64,000 nucleotides of DNA from Bog-473 sp963817735 (GTDB taxonomy: Bacteria; Actinomycetota; Acidimicrobiia; Acidimicrobiales; RAAP-2): positions 1 through 64,000 of the forward strand of contig CAWFPP010000001.1 of assembly GCA_963817735.1 (NCBI GenBank), given 5' to 3'. The notes beneath the pieces are model-generated. The model saw only the letters and a list, made by a program, of their open reading frames with translations, did not search any database and was not told where the DNA came from. The position numbers and the translations under genes were made by a program. Every line of letters starts with the position of its first letter. The stretch's first letter is position 1. Positions 24,626 through 33,364 of this stretch are shown piece after piece.

Positions 24626-25098
24626 TCGGTGAGGGCAGGACGACGGACCAGCTCCTGCGCGAGCACGGATTTCTGGCCGGGGTTTCGCGTGGGACGCTTG
24701 CGCTCTTGTCGGAGGCGGCAAGGATCGTGAGTTTCGACCCGGGTGCCTTGCTCCTCCGGGAGGGCGAGGATGCCGGCACCGTCTTCCTCATCACCCGGGG
24801 AAGGGTGGCCATTGAGATCCACGCCCCGTCGGTCGGGCCCATCGTCATCGACACCGTCGAGCCGGGTCACGTCGTCGGGCTCAGCTGGATGGCCGCCCCC
24901 TTCCGCTGGCAGTTCGATGCGAGGGCGCTGGAGCCCGTCGAAGCGGTCGCAATCGACGTGCAACACCTGAGGGAGAATCTGGCGGTACACCCGGAGGCGG
25001 CTGCCGAGCTCCACCAGCGCCTCGCCGCGGTGGTGCTGGCGCGGCTGCAGGCCACTCGGATCCGTCTCCTTGACCTCTACGCCAATGCCGGCCACTGA
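24622..25098 (+). CDS. Cyclic nucleotide-binding-domain protein of the hydrogenase operon
   Basis: 158 residues, ATG overlapping the hydB stop (ATGA). Single cNMP-binding beta-barrel: LLREGEDAGTVFLITRGRVAIEI and IVIDTVEPGHVVGLSWM, followed by a helix ending LARLQATRIRLLDLY. There is no C-terminal helix-turn-helix, so it is not a complete Crp/Fnr regulator. Stand-alone cNMP proteins recur in actinobacterial group 3b operons; a regulatory or assembly role is possible but unproven. Confidence 0.82.
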   Translation: MIGEGRTTDQLLREHGFLAGVSRGTLALLSEAARIVSFDPGALLLREGEDAGTVFLITRGRVAIEIHAPSVGPIVIDTVEPGHVVGLSWMAAPFRWQFDARALEPVEAVAIDVQHLRENLAVHPEAAAELHQRLAAVVLARLQATRIRLLDLYANAGH

Positions 25099-25966
25099 TC
25101 TGGCGGTCGGCTCGCCGGCCCAGCGCAGCCCGCTGACCCCAGTTCCGTACCGGATCGTGAAGCGGCGGGTGGAGCTCGATGACGTCGTCACCATGTCCGT
25201 CGTCCCGGTGTCGGCAGAGGCCGGCGAGCCCTTCCACTTCACCTTCACCCACGGACAGTTCAACATGCTGACCTCCTTCGGTGTGGGGGAGGTGGCGATC
25301 TCGATTTCGAGCGCACCCGCAAGAGAGGGACCCATTGAGCACACCGTGCGCGATGTGGGTGCGGTGACCCGTGCGCTGTGCGCCGCACCGGTCGGATCGG
25401 TGATCGGCGTGCGCGGCCCCTTCGGGCACGACTGGGGACTCGACACCATTGACGATGCGGCCGACGTCGTGGTGGTGGCGGGCGGGATCGGGCTGGCTCC
25501 GCTGCGTGGTGCCATACGTGATTTGGCCGAACGTCGCAGGCGGCGCGGAGGTCGAGTCTTCGTGCTGGTCGGGATGCGCTCGCCTTCTCAGATCCTCTTC
25601 CCGGATGACCTCGAGGCGTGGCGAACGGCCGGGATTCACGTCGGCGTCACGGTCGACATCGGCGCACCCGGTTGGGATGGTTCGGTGGGTGTGGTGACCG
25701 TGCTCCTTCCCCAGGCGCCATTCGAGCCGGCCGGGGCGGTGGCGCTGCTCTGCGGTCCCGAGATCATGATGCGTTTCGTGGCGCGTCAACTCGTCGACCA
25801 GGGGATGGACCCATCCCGGATAAGGGTCTCGCTGGAGCGCAATATGCAGTGTGGGGTGGGGCTGTGCGGCCACTGCCAGCTCGGCCCACTGCTGTTGTGC
25901 CGTGACGGGCCGGTGGTGCCGTACGGGGGAGTGGCCGACGAGCTGTTCATGGAGCGCAACCGGTGA
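25085..25966 (+). CDS. Group 3b hydrogenase NAD(P)/FAD (gamma, HydG-like) subunit
   Basis: 293 residues from ATG 25085, overlapping the previous gene by 14 bp. Ferredoxin-reductase fold: FAD-binding FTFTHGQFNMLTSFGVGEVAISISSAP, NAD(P)-binding VVVVAGGIGLAPLRGAIRDL, CGPEIMMRFVARQL, and the C-terminal 2Fe-2S site NMQCGVGLCGHCQLGPLLLCRDGPV. It exchanges electrons between NADP(H) and the beta subunit in the cytoplasm. Confidence 0.93.
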   Translation: MPATDLAVGSPAQRSPLTPVPYRIVKRRVELDDVVTMSVVPVSAEAGEPFHFTFTHGQFNMLTSFGVGEVAISISSAPAREGPIEHTVRDVGAVTRALCAAPVGSVIGVRGPFGHDWGLDTIDDAADVVVVAGGIGLAPLRGAIRDLAERRRRRGGRVFVLVGMRSPSQILFPDDLEAWRTAGIHVGVTVDIGAPGWDGSVGVVTVLLPQAPFEPAGAVALLCGPEIMMRFVARQLVDQGMDPSRIRVSLERNMQCGVGLCGHCQLGPLLLCRDGPVVPYGGVADELFMERNR

Positions 25967-26817
25967 CGCCGGCACGGCCCGCCGGCGCCCATGGCGCCCA
26001 TGACGACGCCCGTCCCACGCTGGCGGTGTGGAAGTTCGCCTCCTGCGACGGATGCCAGCTCAGCCTGCTCGACTGCGAGGACGAACTATTGACCCTGGCC
26101 GGTGCCGTGCGCATCGCGCATTTCACCGAGATGTCGCGGGCGACGGTCGACGGACCCTACGACGTGTCATTGGTGGAGGGTTCGATCACCACGACCGAGG
26201 ATGCCGAGCGGATCCGGGAGATCAGGGCGAACTCGCGTCGGCTCATCACCATCGGCGCCTGCGCGTCGGCCGGCGGCATTCAGGCCCTGCGCAACTTCGC
26301 CGCCGAGGGCGCCTATGTCGGTGCCGTCTACGCCCATCCCGAATACATCTCCTCGCTGTCCACCTCGACTCCCATCTCGGCGCACGTGGCTGTGGACCTC
26401 GAGGTTCAAGGATGCCCGATCGACCGGCACCAGCTTCTCGAGGTGATCACCGCCGCGCTCGCCGGCCGCAAACCGGTCATCCCGACGCACACGGTCTGCC
26501 AGGAATGCAAGGGGAGGGGCACCGTGTGCCTGCTCGTGGCCCACGGGACAGCGTGCCTGGGTCCGGTCACGCGCGCCGGGTGCGGAGCCCTGTGCCCGTC
26601 CATCGGCCGGGGCTGCTTCGGCTGCTTCGGACCGTCGGAGGGTGCGAACACCGACGCCCTGGCTCGGCGCCTGCTCGACAGCGGCATGGCCCCGGTCGAC
26701 GCCTCACGCCTGTTCGCCACGTTCTACGCGGGCAACCCGGTGTTCGGCCAGCAGTCCCGGGCGCTGTTCGGGGGCACGGGGACCGTCGCCGCCGAAGAGG
26801 GCGGGGAAGGGCGATGA
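25963..26817 (+). CDS. Group 3b [NiFe]-hydrogenase small subunit
   Basis: 284 residues, GTG overlapping the previous stop. KFASCDGCQLSLLDCEDELL begins the proximal-cluster motif, with GACASAGGIQALRN, CPIDRHQLLEVI and C-terminal CQECKGRGTVC/CLGPVTRAGCGALCPSIGRGCFGCFGP supplying further cluster ligands. No Tat signal is present, which agrees with a cytoplasmic bidirectional 3b enzyme. Translationally coupled to the large subunit (ATG inside GATGA). Confidence 0.94.
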   Translation: MTPARPAGAHGAHDDARPTLAVWKFASCDGCQLSLLDCEDELLTLAGAVRIAHFTEMSRATVDGPYDVSLVEGSITTTEDAERIREIRANSRRLITIGACASAGGIQALRNFAAEGAYVGAVYAHPEYISSLSTSTPISAHVAVDLEVQGCPIDRHQLLEVITAALAGRKPVIPTHTVCQECKGRGTVCLLVAHGTACLGPVTRAGCGALCPSIGRGCFGCFGPSEGANTDALARRLLDSGMAPVDASRLFATFYAGNPVFGQQSRALFGGTGTVAAEEGGEGR

Positions 26818-28119
26818 CCCACGGGTCGGGCGCGCAGCGCACGGTGTCGGTAGAGGGGCTCTCGCGCGTGGAGGGAGAGGGTTCACTCCACGTGGAGGTG
26901 CGCGACGGCGTGGTCGGGGAGGTGGCGCTCAACATCTTCGAGCCGCCCCGATTCTTCGAGGCGCTCCTGCAGGGACGCCGGGCCACCGAGGCTCCCGACA
27001 TTACGGCCCGCATCTGCGGCATCTGTCCCGTGGCGTACCAGATGAGCGCCTGCGCGGCGGTGGAGAACGCCCTCGGCGTGGAGGTGAGCCGGGAGGTGGC
27101 CGACCTGCGCCGCCTTCTCTACTGCGGAGAGTGGATACAGAGCCACGCCCTGCACATCTACCTGCTCCACGCTCCCGACTTCTTGGGCTGTGCCGACGCC
27201 GTGGAGCTGGCCGAGCGCGATCGCGCTGCCGTCGAACGCGGCCTCGCCATCAAGAAGATCGGCAACCTGCTCATGTCGACCGTCGGCGGCCGGGCCATCC
27301 ATCCCGTGAACGTCCGGGTGGGGGGCTTCTACTCCGCACCGGCTCGCGCCGACGTGGCGGCCCTGGCCGAGCCGCTGCGCCGTGCCCGCGACCAGGCCCT
27401 CGACACGGTGTCATGGGTCTCGGGCTTCGACTTTCCCGACGTGGAGGGGGACTACCGCTTCGTCTCCCTGCGCACCCCGGGCCGCTATCCCATCGAGTCG
27501 GGCCGGGTCGCCTCGAGCGACGGGCTGGACCTGACCGCGTCGGCCTTCGACCACCTGGTGGTCGAAGAGCACGTGGCGCGCTCCACCGCACTGCACGCGC
27601 GTCTAGGTGGTGAGCTCGACTACCTCACCGGCCCGCTGGCCCGTTACGCGCTGAACTCCTCCGTCCTGCCCGAGGTGGCATTTCAGGCGGCGGCCGGGGC
27701 CGGGCTGGGGCCGATCGTCACCAACCCATTCCAGAGCATTGTCGTGCGTGCCGTCGAGCTCGTGTTCGCGTGCGATGAGGCGCTGCGATTGGTGGAGTCG
27801 TACGAGCCCCCGAGACCGCCGGCAGCCGGCATTCCGGTCCAGGGCGGGCGTGGGCGCCGGGGTCACAGAGGCACCGCGGGGTCTGCTCCTGCACACCTAT
27901 GCACTCAATGCCGACGGCGACATCGCCACCGCTCGTATCGTGCCACCGACCTCGCAGAACCAGATCAGTATCGAGGCCGACCTGAGACGCGTCGTGCAAG
28001 GTGGCCTCGACCTTTCGGACGCCGATCTGTCGTGGCGCTGCGAGCAGGCGGTGCGTAACCACGATCCGTGCATCTCGTGCGCCGCCCACTTCCTCGACGT
28101 CAAGGTGGTCCGGGAGTGA
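26814..28119 (+). pseudogene. Group 3b [NiFe]-hydrogenase large subunit, one frameshift
   Basis: About 434 residues after removing one G near 27843 in a GGG run (AGIPVQ then AGVGAGVTEAPRGLLLHTYALN). The N-terminal L1 motif ITARICGICPVAYQMSACAAVENAL and the C-terminal L2 motif HDPCISCAAHFLDVKVVRE carry the four Ni-Fe cysteines. A 12-residue tail after the L2 His is the site for maturation proteolysis. All active-site ligands are intact on both sides of the break, so the shift is probably a sequence error. Catalyses NADPH-coupled H2 evolution or uptake. Confidence 0.9.
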
Positions 28120-28634
28120 GCGACACAGCGAGCACCGTGGAGGCGGCCCGCATGGCCGGCGCTGCCCGCAGGGTGGTGGTGGCCGGCCTGGGCAACGAAT
28201 ACCGCCGCGACGACGGTGCTGGTCCTGCCGCGGTCTCCATGGTGGCGCAGCAATGCCCGGGAGTGACGGTGGTCGGGCCGCTCGACGACCCGCTCGACCT
28301 TCTCGGCCTGTGGGATGGGGTCGCCCTGGCCGTGGTCGTCGATGCCGTCTCGTCGGGGTCCCCGCCCGGAACGGTCCAGGTGGTCGAGCTCGATCCTGCT
28401 GACCCGGGGTCGGCTCGCGTGCGAGGAGCGTCGGGAACGAACAGCACGCACGGCATCGGCCTCGCCGGCGTCTACCGGTTGGCCCGGGCCATCGAGCGCG
28501 CCCCGTCGAGGGTGGTGGTCGTCGGCATCGAAGGATCCGACTTCGGGCAGGGCATTGGCCTGAGCGAAGGGGTCGACGAAGGCGTGGAACATGCGGCGCG
28601 CCACGTGGTGGAGATGATCAGGGAGGTCAGCTGA
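28116..28634 (+). CDS. Hydrogenase maturation endopeptidase (M52 family)
   Basis: 172 residues, GTG overlapping the large-subunit stop. RRVVVAGLGNEYRRDDGAGPAAV (nickel-binding Asp/Glu site of HycI/HyaD peptidases), LLGLWDGVALAVVVDAVSSGSPPGTV, THGIGLAGVYRLARAI. It removes the C-terminal peptide of the large subunit after Ni insertion. Its place directly after the large subunit is standard for 3b operons. Confidence 0.92.
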   Translation: MSDTASTVEAARMAGAARRVVVAGLGNEYRRDDGAGPAAVSMVAQQCPGVTVVGPLDDPLDLLGLWDGVALAVVVDAVSSGSPPGTVQVVELDPADPGSARVRGASGTNSTHGIGLAGVYRLARAIERAPSRVVVVGIEGSDFGQGIGLSEGVDEGVEHAARHVVEMIREVS

Positions 28635-28894
28635 TGTGTCTGAGCAGGTTGCATCAGGTCCGGTCGGTGTGCGGCCCGGGCAAGGTGCTGGTCGAGGACA
28701 TGGACGGGCGTCGGCACGAGGTGTCGTTGTTGGCCCTCGAACCCCAGGACCCCGAGCCGGGGCCGGGGGATTGGCTGGTCGTGCACAGCGGTTACGCCAT
28801 CGACCGGGCGGACGCACGAGAGGCGGAGACGGCTCTCGCCGAGATTGCACAGGGCAACGCCCGTCTGGAGAAAGAGAAAGGGTCGGCAAAGTGA
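28634..28894 (+). CDS. hypC: HypC/HupF-family hydrogenase assembly chaperone
   Basis: 86 residues. Begins MCLSRLHQVRSV with the conserved Cys2 needed to hold the Fe(CN)2CO precursor, followed by the OB-like core VLVEDMDGRRHEVSLLALEPQ and GDWLVVHSGYAIDRADAREAE. The usual MCLGIPGQ start is diverged. The partner proteins HypA, B, D, E and F are not in the window. Confidence 0.88.
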   Translation: MCLSRLHQVRSVCGPGKVLVEDMDGRRHEVSLLALEPQDPEPGPGDWLVVHSGYAIDRADAREAETALAEIAQGNARLEKEKGSAK

Positions 28895-29880
28895 GCAGCG
28901 AGGCAAAGACCATCCGCCCGACCGCCCGGCGGATCGGGATGAACGGGGTGCTGGTCGCTGGCATTACCGCCGTCATCAGCGGCATCTCGGTGTTCGCCAA
29001 CAGTTACGGGGTGCATCACGTGCCGTCGCCTTCGGTGTACACCACGGGGAAGAACCTGGTTGCCTTCCTGGTTCTTGGTGTCGGCGCACTGGCGGCCTCG
29101 GCCTGGAGGCGGCGCTCAACGGCTGGGGGTGACATGGCTGCCCGCTGGGTAACGGCCCCGATGCGAATTGCACCGGGCACCCGGAGCACCCTCACGTGGG
29201 TGGGGTTGGCCTACGTGGGCATCATCGGCGGTGGATTGGCCTTCGTGCTCTTCTTCGACGGGCTCGCTCGCACCACGGCGACTCCCGCCGCCTTCCTGCA
29301 CGACACCCTGGTGATCTGGGTGGTGCTCCTGGCCGGCCCCTTTCTCCACGAGCGGGTGACGAGGTGGAACATCGCCGCCATCGCCCTTCTCGTCGGGGGC
29401 GAAGTGGCGCTGTCGAAGGGGATCGGTCATCTGGCTTGGGGGAGCGGTACCTCTCTCGTCCTGGCGGCCACATTGCTGTGGGCGGTCGAGGTGGTGGTGG
29501 CCAAGAGGCTGCTTTCGGGCATCGCCCCCGCCACGATTTCGCTGGTCCGCATGGGGGTGGGATCCGCCGCCCTGCTCGCCTACCTGGCGATAGAGGGCAG
29601 CCTCGGCTCACTGTTCGCCCTCGGTCGCGGCCAGCTGGGTTGGGTCCTGTTCACCGGGCTGTTGCTGGCCGGTTACGTCGGCACATGGATGACCGCCCTC
29701 AGTCGAGCCCGGGCCATCGACGTCACGTCGATCCTGGTGGCGAGCACCCTGATCACAGCGGCGCTGCAGGCACTGGCCGGAACCCAGCCCCTGGCGCCGG
29801 AGTGGCTCGGGCTGTTGCTGATCACCGCGGGCACCGCGTTGGTGGCCTGGCGCATGCCGCGCCACATGGTGGTGACGTGA
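28891..29880 (+). CDS. EamA/DMT-family membrane transporter inside the hydrogenase operon
   Basis: 329 residues, GTG overlapping the hypC stop (GTGA). Two EamA repeats with about ten helices: GVLVAGITAVISGISVFANSYGV, LVAFLVLGVGALAASAW, FVLFFDGLARTTATPAAFLHDTLVIWVVLLAGPFLHERVTRW, then LVLAATLLWAVEVVVAKRLLSG and YVGTWMTALSRARAIDVTSIL. The family exports or imports small metabolites. Tight coupling to hypC suggests a role in the hydrogen module, for example metal or metabolite movement, but the substrate is unknown. Confidence 0.85.
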   Translation: MSSEAKTIRPTARRIGMNGVLVAGITAVISGISVFANSYGVHHVPSPSVYTTGKNLVAFLVLGVGALAASAWRRRSTAGGDMAARWVTAPMRIAPGTRSTLTWVGLAYVGIIGGGLAFVLFFDGLARTTATPAAFLHDTLVIWVVLLAGPFLHERVTRWNIAAIALLVGGEVALSKGIGHLAWGSGTSLVLAATLLWAVEVVVAKRLLSGIAPATISLVRMGVGSAALLAYLAIEGSLGSLFALGRGQLGWVLFTGLLLAGYVGTWMTALSRARAIDVTSILVASTLITAALQALAGTQPLAPEWLGLLLITAGTALVAWRMPRHMVVT

Positions 29881-30689
29881 GCGATCCGGTCGCCGACCCG
29901 CTACGTGACGGCGCGTCGCGATCGGCGCCCGCCGGGCCGCTGCTGTTCGCCCGCTACGCCTACCCGCCCAACGAGCTCGGTTACTGCGGGCCTTCCGATC
30001 CGGGCGCGCTCCTCGAGTCGGCCTCTGACGGCCTCGACCTGGCTGAGCTGGCGCACCTGGCCACGGGGTTCGCCGGCGCGTGGCCGTACCTCGAGCTGAT
30101 CGCCGGGTGCAACGGCATCGCCGATCCGCTCGATGCCCGTGTGGTCGAGGCCTACTGGGTGGGCAACCCGCTGCTCGAGAAGGTGCCCAACTCCGCGCTG
30201 TTGTCATCGCTGAGCGACCGCTTCGAGGACCGGGCCGGCCAGCGGTTCGGGCATGTGGCCTCCGCGGTGCCCCTGGGCGGGGTGTGCCAACACAGCTTCC
30301 ACGTCTTTGCGGTGTACCCGTGGCTGGGGCTGTTGCGGGCGGGGATGGAGGGCGCCCCGCTCACCGTGCTCGACCGTTGCCGTATCCGCTGGGGCCACGT
30401 AGAAGCCGTCACCGGCGACCTGGTCACCGTGCGGAACCGCGTCCTTGGCTTCGACGGGTCACGGCTGGTGCTTGGCCCAGAAGAGGTGGAGGTGGCGCGG
30501 CGCAGCCTGCACGGCGTGGGCTTGGCCCCACCGGTGACGGTGGGCGACACCGTGTCGCTCCACTGGGACTGGGTGTGCGATCGGCTCACTCCGGTCGGGC
30601 TGGCGAACCTGGCGCGGTGCACGGCGGCCAATCTGGCCGCCGTCAACGCCCTTCCCACGCCGGGCCCGGCCGCCGTTTGCGGCGCCTGA
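29877..30689 (+). CDS. Hydrogenase-operon protein, DUF6390-like
   Basis: 270 residues, GTG overlapping the EamA stop. Contains LLFARYAYPPNELGYCGPSDPGALLE, LATGFAGAWPYLELIAGCNGIADPLDARVVEAYWVGNPLLE and VCQHSFHVFAVYPWLGLLR. I recall this pattern from conserved proteins next to actinobacterial group 3b hydrogenases (DUF6390); function is unknown. Soluble, no signal peptide. Last gene of the operon; conserved His and Cys in CQHSFHVF could bind metal. Confidence 0.75.
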   Translation: MSDPVADPLRDGASRSAPAGPLLFARYAYPPNELGYCGPSDPGALLESASDGLDLAELAHLATGFAGAWPYLELIAGCNGIADPLDARVVEAYWVGNPLLEKVPNSALLSSLSDRFEDRAGQRFGHVASAVPLGGVCQHSFHVFAVYPWLGLLRAGMEGAPLTVLDRCRIRWGHVEAVTGDLVTVRNRVLGFDGSRLVLGPEEVEVARRSLHGVGLAPPVTVGDTVSLHWDWVCDRLTPVGLANLARCTAANLAAVNALPTPGPAAVCGA

Positions 30690-30979
30690 TCCCTGCCGGA
30701 GTATCGCTCCGGTCTATAGCCGCCGTTCCAGTCTCCAAGTGAGCTTCGGCCCTCTGGTCTGTCCGCCCACTCAGCAACCGATGCGAGAGCAGTGCTCGAA
30801 CGGAGTGCAGGCCACAACATGGAGCCGTGTCCATCAAATTCCAAGCGGTGCTTCAGCTGGGAGCCCGGTGTCGCGGTCGGGTATTGCCGCTGGTGCCATC
30901 GCGAACGTCAAGCAGGCTTCGAGATTTGTGTGTGGAGTAGGTCTGCTCCGGCAACTCCTGCTCGCCTCGCTGGGAGATA

Positions 30980-31897
30980 ATGATCCTTATGGAAGACCAG
31001 ATGCAGCACGTCTCTATCCACGGTCACGACATGGCGTACCGTATGGAGGGCCAGGGACCCGCGCTCCTACTTCTCCACGGTATCGCCGGTAGTTCTCGGA
31101 CCTGGCGGGACGTGATCCCCCTCCTGTCGGATCGCTTCACCGTCCTTGCACCGGACCTCATGGGTCATGGTCTCTCCGAAAAGCCCGTCGGGGATTACTC
31201 GCTCGGTGCGTTTGCCAGCGGGGTCCGTGATCTTCTCGAAGTCCTCAACATCAAGAGCGCATCCGTAGTCGGCCAGTCGTTCGGCGGCGGGGTGGCGATG
31301 CAGCTCGCCTATCAGCATCCCGAGTTGTGCGATCGTCTCGTACTGGTAGACAGCGGCGGCCTCGGGCGAGAAGTGAACTGGATCCTTCGATTCATGACGC
31401 TGCCGGGGAGCGAGTACCTGATGCCCTTGATCTTCCCGGGATTCGTTCGCGACTGGGGAGACAGCCTGTTGCGGTCGATCAACGACCGCGGCATCCGCCT
31501 CAGCCGGATTACCGAAATGTGGAGCGCGTACGCCTCGCTGGCCGAGGCGGAGAACCGACAGGCGTTCGCCCGCACCATCAGATCTGTCATCGACCCGGGC
31601 GGCCAGACGGTGAGCGCGATGGATCGCCTCTACCTGGCTTCGTCGATGCCGACATTGATCATCTGGGGTGACCGGGACGACATCATCCCTGTGAGCCATG
31701 CACATGCTGCGCACCAGGCCATTCCTGGGAGCCGACTGGTGATCATTGAGGGGGTCGGCCACTTCCCTCAAATCGAGGCGCCGGAAGAGTTCGTCAAGGC
31801 TCTGGTCGACTTCCTGGACTCAACGGAACCCGCTCGTCTCGGCGCTGAGGACCGCCAGCGCATGCTCAAAGAGCGAGCGGATCCGTCCCAGTACTAG
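30980..31897 (+). CDS. Alpha/beta hydrolase
   Basis: 305 residues. LLLLHGIAGSSRTWRDVIPLLSDRFTVLAPDLMGHGLSEKP (oxyanion hole), nucleophile elbow VVGQSFGGGVAMQLA (Ser), acid WGDRDDIIPVSHA (Asp) and GVGHFPQIEAPEEF (His) form a full triad. Possible starts are ATG 30980 (GGGAG 4 nt upstream), 30989 and 31001. Substrate unknown; the cap segment LRFMTLPGSEYLMPLIFPGF resembles C-C hydrolases or haloperoxidase-like enzymes. The 290 bp upstream hold no gene. Confidence 0.88.
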   Translation: MILMEDQMQHVSIHGHDMAYRMEGQGPALLLLHGIAGSSRTWRDVIPLLSDRFTVLAPDLMGHGLSEKPVGDYSLGAFASGVRDLLEVLNIKSASVVGQSFGGGVAMQLAYQHPELCDRLVLVDSGGLGREVNWILRFMTLPGSEYLMPLIFPGFVRDWGDSLLRSINDRGIRLSRITEMWSAYASLAEAENRQAFARTIRSVIDPGGQTVSAMDRLYLASSMPTLIIWGDRDDIIPVSHAHAAHQAIPGSRLVIIEGVGHFPQIEAPEEFVKALVDFLDSTEPARLGAEDRQRMLKERADPSQY

Positions 31898-32049
31898 AGG
31901 CGCTGGCGGGTGGCATGGCTCAACTGTGGTCTGAAGCGGATCGGATGTTCGCTATCGCCGGGAAGGTGGATTGGGAGCGGACCGGCCCCAGGTGGTGATG
32001 TTCTATCGCAGAAGACGCCGCACGCCGAGCTACCGATGTGCGGAGTCTG

Positions 32050-33333
32050 ATGACCGGACCGGATAGTTCGGCCCCGAAGCTCGAGGAGCGTTCGCCGGCC
32101 TACCTCCGGCTCCTGCTGGCATTGTTGCTGCCGGCCGCAATTTTCAACGCGTATGACGCTGAGCTCCGGGCTGTTCTGCTCACCCAGCTCAAGGAGAGTT
32201 TCCACGTCGGCACCGCGGCCATCGGACTGGCGAACATCCCGATCGGGGCCGGGCAGTTCGTGGCCTTCTTCGTTGTGATCCAGGCCGACCGCGTCGGCCG
32301 ACGGCCGATCTTGTTGTGGTCGATCCTCGGCTACACGATCTTCACCACGCTCACCGCTGCATCCTGGAGCATCTGGTCGTTTGCAGCCTTCCAATTCGGC
32401 GCTCAGGTGTTTATCGGGACGGAGTTCGGCGTCGCCGTCACACTCCTGGCCGAGGAGGTACCGGCGGAGCAGCGGGGGAGGTATCTGTCGTGGCTGTTGT
32501 TGGCGAGCCCGTTGGGGGCGGTCCTCGGAGGGTTGCTGGTGGCCGTCGGATTTCTCGACAACCCGCTCGGCTGGAGGGCGTTCTTCCTCATTGCCGCCGT
32601 CCCCCTTCTGGTGGTGTCCATCGCCCGTCGCCGTCTGCAGGAGAGCAGGGCTTACGTGAACATGGCACGCCGACGCGGGGTGCAACGTTCGCTCACGGTC
32701 CGCCAGCGCCTCGTCGCAGCCTCGACCATCTGGCGGGGACGGGACCGGGGGCACGTCGTCGCGGTCTCAGCCATCGCTCTTCTCCAGGGACTCGTCTCTG
32801 CCGGTGCCATCGGCTGGTGGACCTACTACGCCGAGCACGAACGCCATTTCAGCACGACGACAGCAGGGGCCTTTTTTGCCGCGGCAGCGTTGTTCAGTGT
32901 TGGCGGGTACGTCCTGGCTGGGTACCTCATGGACCAGATCGGTCGGCGTCCTACGGCAGCCCTCTATGTGATCGCCGCTGTCATCTGCGCCACCGTTACA
33001 TTCCAGGTGAGGACTCCCTGGGTGATGCTGCCGTTCCTGATGGGTACGGCCTTCTTCGGCATTGGAGTGGCTCCCGTCCTGTCGGCCTTTGCCACCGAGC
33101 TGTTCCCTACCGAGGTCCGAGCGCAAGCATCGGCATGGATCAGAAACGGTTTCGGGAACCTCGGCTCGGTCCTGGGTCCCGCGATCGTCGGGATCGTGGG
33201 CGCGACCACCGGTCTGCTTGGCAGCATCGGGGCCGCTGTGAGCGTCCTGGCGCTGATCTACCTGACCGTGCTGCCCATTATTTGGCTGGCCATTCCCGAG
33301 ACCCGCAATCTATCGCTCGATCCCAGCGGGTAA
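32050..33333 (+). CDS. MFS transporter (metabolite:H+ symporter type)
   Basis: 427 residues, 12 predicted helices. Motif A ADRVGRRPILLWSILGY after TM2, EVPAEQRGRYLSWLLLASPLGAVLGG (motif similar to organic acid symporters), YLMDQIGRRPTAALYVI after TM8 and AFATELFPTEVRAQASAWIRNGFGNLGSVLGP near TM11. These fit the MHS/sugar-porter-like branch importing organic acids or aromatic acids. GTG 32038 is an alternative start. It lies 150 bp after the hydrolase in the same direction, so the pair may import and cleave one compound. Confidence 0.85.
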   Translation: MTGPDSSAPKLEERSPAYLRLLLALLLPAAIFNAYDAELRAVLLTQLKESFHVGTAAIGLANIPIGAGQFVAFFVVIQADRVGRRPILLWSILGYTIFTTLTAASWSIWSFAAFQFGAQVFIGTEFGVAVTLLAEEVPAEQRGRYLSWLLLASPLGAVLGGLLVAVGFLDNPLGWRAFFLIAAVPLLVVSIARRRLQESRAYVNMARRRGVQRSLTVRQRLVAASTIWRGRDRGHVVAVSAIALLQGLVSAGAIGWWTYYAEHERHFSTTTAGAFFAAAALFSVGGYVLAGYLMDQIGRRPTAALYVIAAVICATVTFQVRTPWVMLPFLMGTAFFGIGVAPVLSAFATELFPTEVRAQASAWIRNGFGNLGSVLGPAIVGIVGATTGLLGSIGAAVSVLALIYLTVLPIIWLAIPETRNLSLDPSG

Positions 33334-33364
33334 TCCCCTATCACCTCCACCCAGAAAGACCGAT

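Noticed and set aside
33338..33353. Second tRNA-end-like sequence (ATCACCTCCACC context)
   Set aside because: No T arm precedes it and the match breaks on both sides, so I did not call it an attachment site; kept only as a test within a finding.
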